Shown piece after piece: positions 22,180 to 22,249 of a stretch of DNA of 22,249 nt. The stretch covers positions 3,838 to 26,086 of the forward strand of contig FR887753.1 in assembly GCA_000432735.1 (NCBI GenBank), in the 5' to 3' direction. Each line of letters begins with the position of its first letter. The stretch's first letter is position 1. The notes under the pieces were generated by a model. The model worked only from the letters and a program-made list of their open reading frames with translations, did no database searches and had not been told where the DNA came from. The position numbers were made by a program, and so were the translations under genes. The DNA is from Bacteroides sp. CAG:443. GTDB lineage: Bacteria > Bacteroidota > Bacteroidia > Bacteroidales > Bacteroidaceae.

Positions 22180-22249
22180 AAACTATTATCTAAAGGTATT
22201 CAAATATAAATAAACAGGATAACCTAATCAATTATTTGACTATTCTTTT
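22073..22249 (-). repeat. Repeat copy B: promoter plus signal-peptide cassette
   Basis: Matches 20054-20233 over the whole span up to the window edge, so the repeat may extend further. Direct orientation with copy A, about 2.0 kb apart; recombination between them would remove the TonB_C, 59-codon, Ig-like and SIMPL segments. Confidence 0.9.
22201..22231 (-). promoter_or_regulatory. Promoter of the TonB_C gene (copy B)
   Basis: On the minus strand TATATTTG (22208-22201) fits TAnnTTTG, with TTG (22231-22229) at 20-bp spacing. It lies 21 bp before the ATG. Confidence 0.65.

Overview
The window looks like chromosomal DNA from a Bacteroidaceae member (Bacteroides or Phocaeicola; I cannot resolve the genus). 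The reasons are the LpxC-FabZ fusion, a PPi-dependent phosphofructokinase, a DUF4153 membrane protein next to prfA/pyrF, a DUF5020/Tsx-like barrel, and repeated promoter -7 boxes of the Bacteroidetes form TAnnTTTG with few Shine-Dalgarno sites. The left 19 kb is ordinary, well-packed core genome. The right 3.2 kb is accessory, repeat-bearing and partly decayed.

Layout. 1-4833 (+): 3' part of purM, a small three-helix membrane protein, prfA, a DUF4153 membrane protein and pyrF, closed by a clear terminator at 4898-4940. 5115-10067 (+): a lipid A/envelope block, lpxD, lpxC-fabZ, lpxA, then a PRiA4b-ORF3-like acidic protein and, after a terminator-like hairpin, miaA. 10068-10596 has no gene but holds strong inverted repeats. 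10597-12610 (-): a two-gene purine uptake unit, an outer-membrane Tsx-like barrel (DUF5020) followed by an NCS2 nucleobase permease. 12913-13302 (+): a compact transcription unit with its own promoter box, a GNRA-capped leader hairpin, a 30-codon ORF, two more hairpins and a GNRA-capped terminator. 13335-15344 (+): a PIF1/RecD-like helicase with C-terminal TPRs. 15353-18027 (-): membrane-anchored GH25 lysozyme and pfp. 18174-19009 (+): a 90-aa conserved-looking protein and a PlsC-like acyltransferase, closed by a terminator.

19073-22249 is the most unusual part. Three perfect TTTGTACAAA palindromes sit exactly 21 bp apart with a promoter-like box overlapping the first. To the right, on the minus strand, is a cluster of secreted or lipoprotein genes: a double TonB_C-domain protein, a 59-codon ORF overlapping both neighbours, an Ig-like lipoprotein, a broken SIMPL/DUF541 gene, and a chimeric secreted protein. 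The first and last genes share a nearly identical promoter plus signal-peptide segment of about 180 bp, so different bodies sit behind the same expression and export cassette. This points to recombination-driven shuffling of surface or periplasmic proteins. The second copy runs off the right edge, so the array probably continues.

The best candidates for undescribed biology are the structured small-ORF transcript (12913-13302), the 21-bp palindrome array (19096-19151), and the duplicated promoter/signal cassette with chimeric genes (19387-22249).
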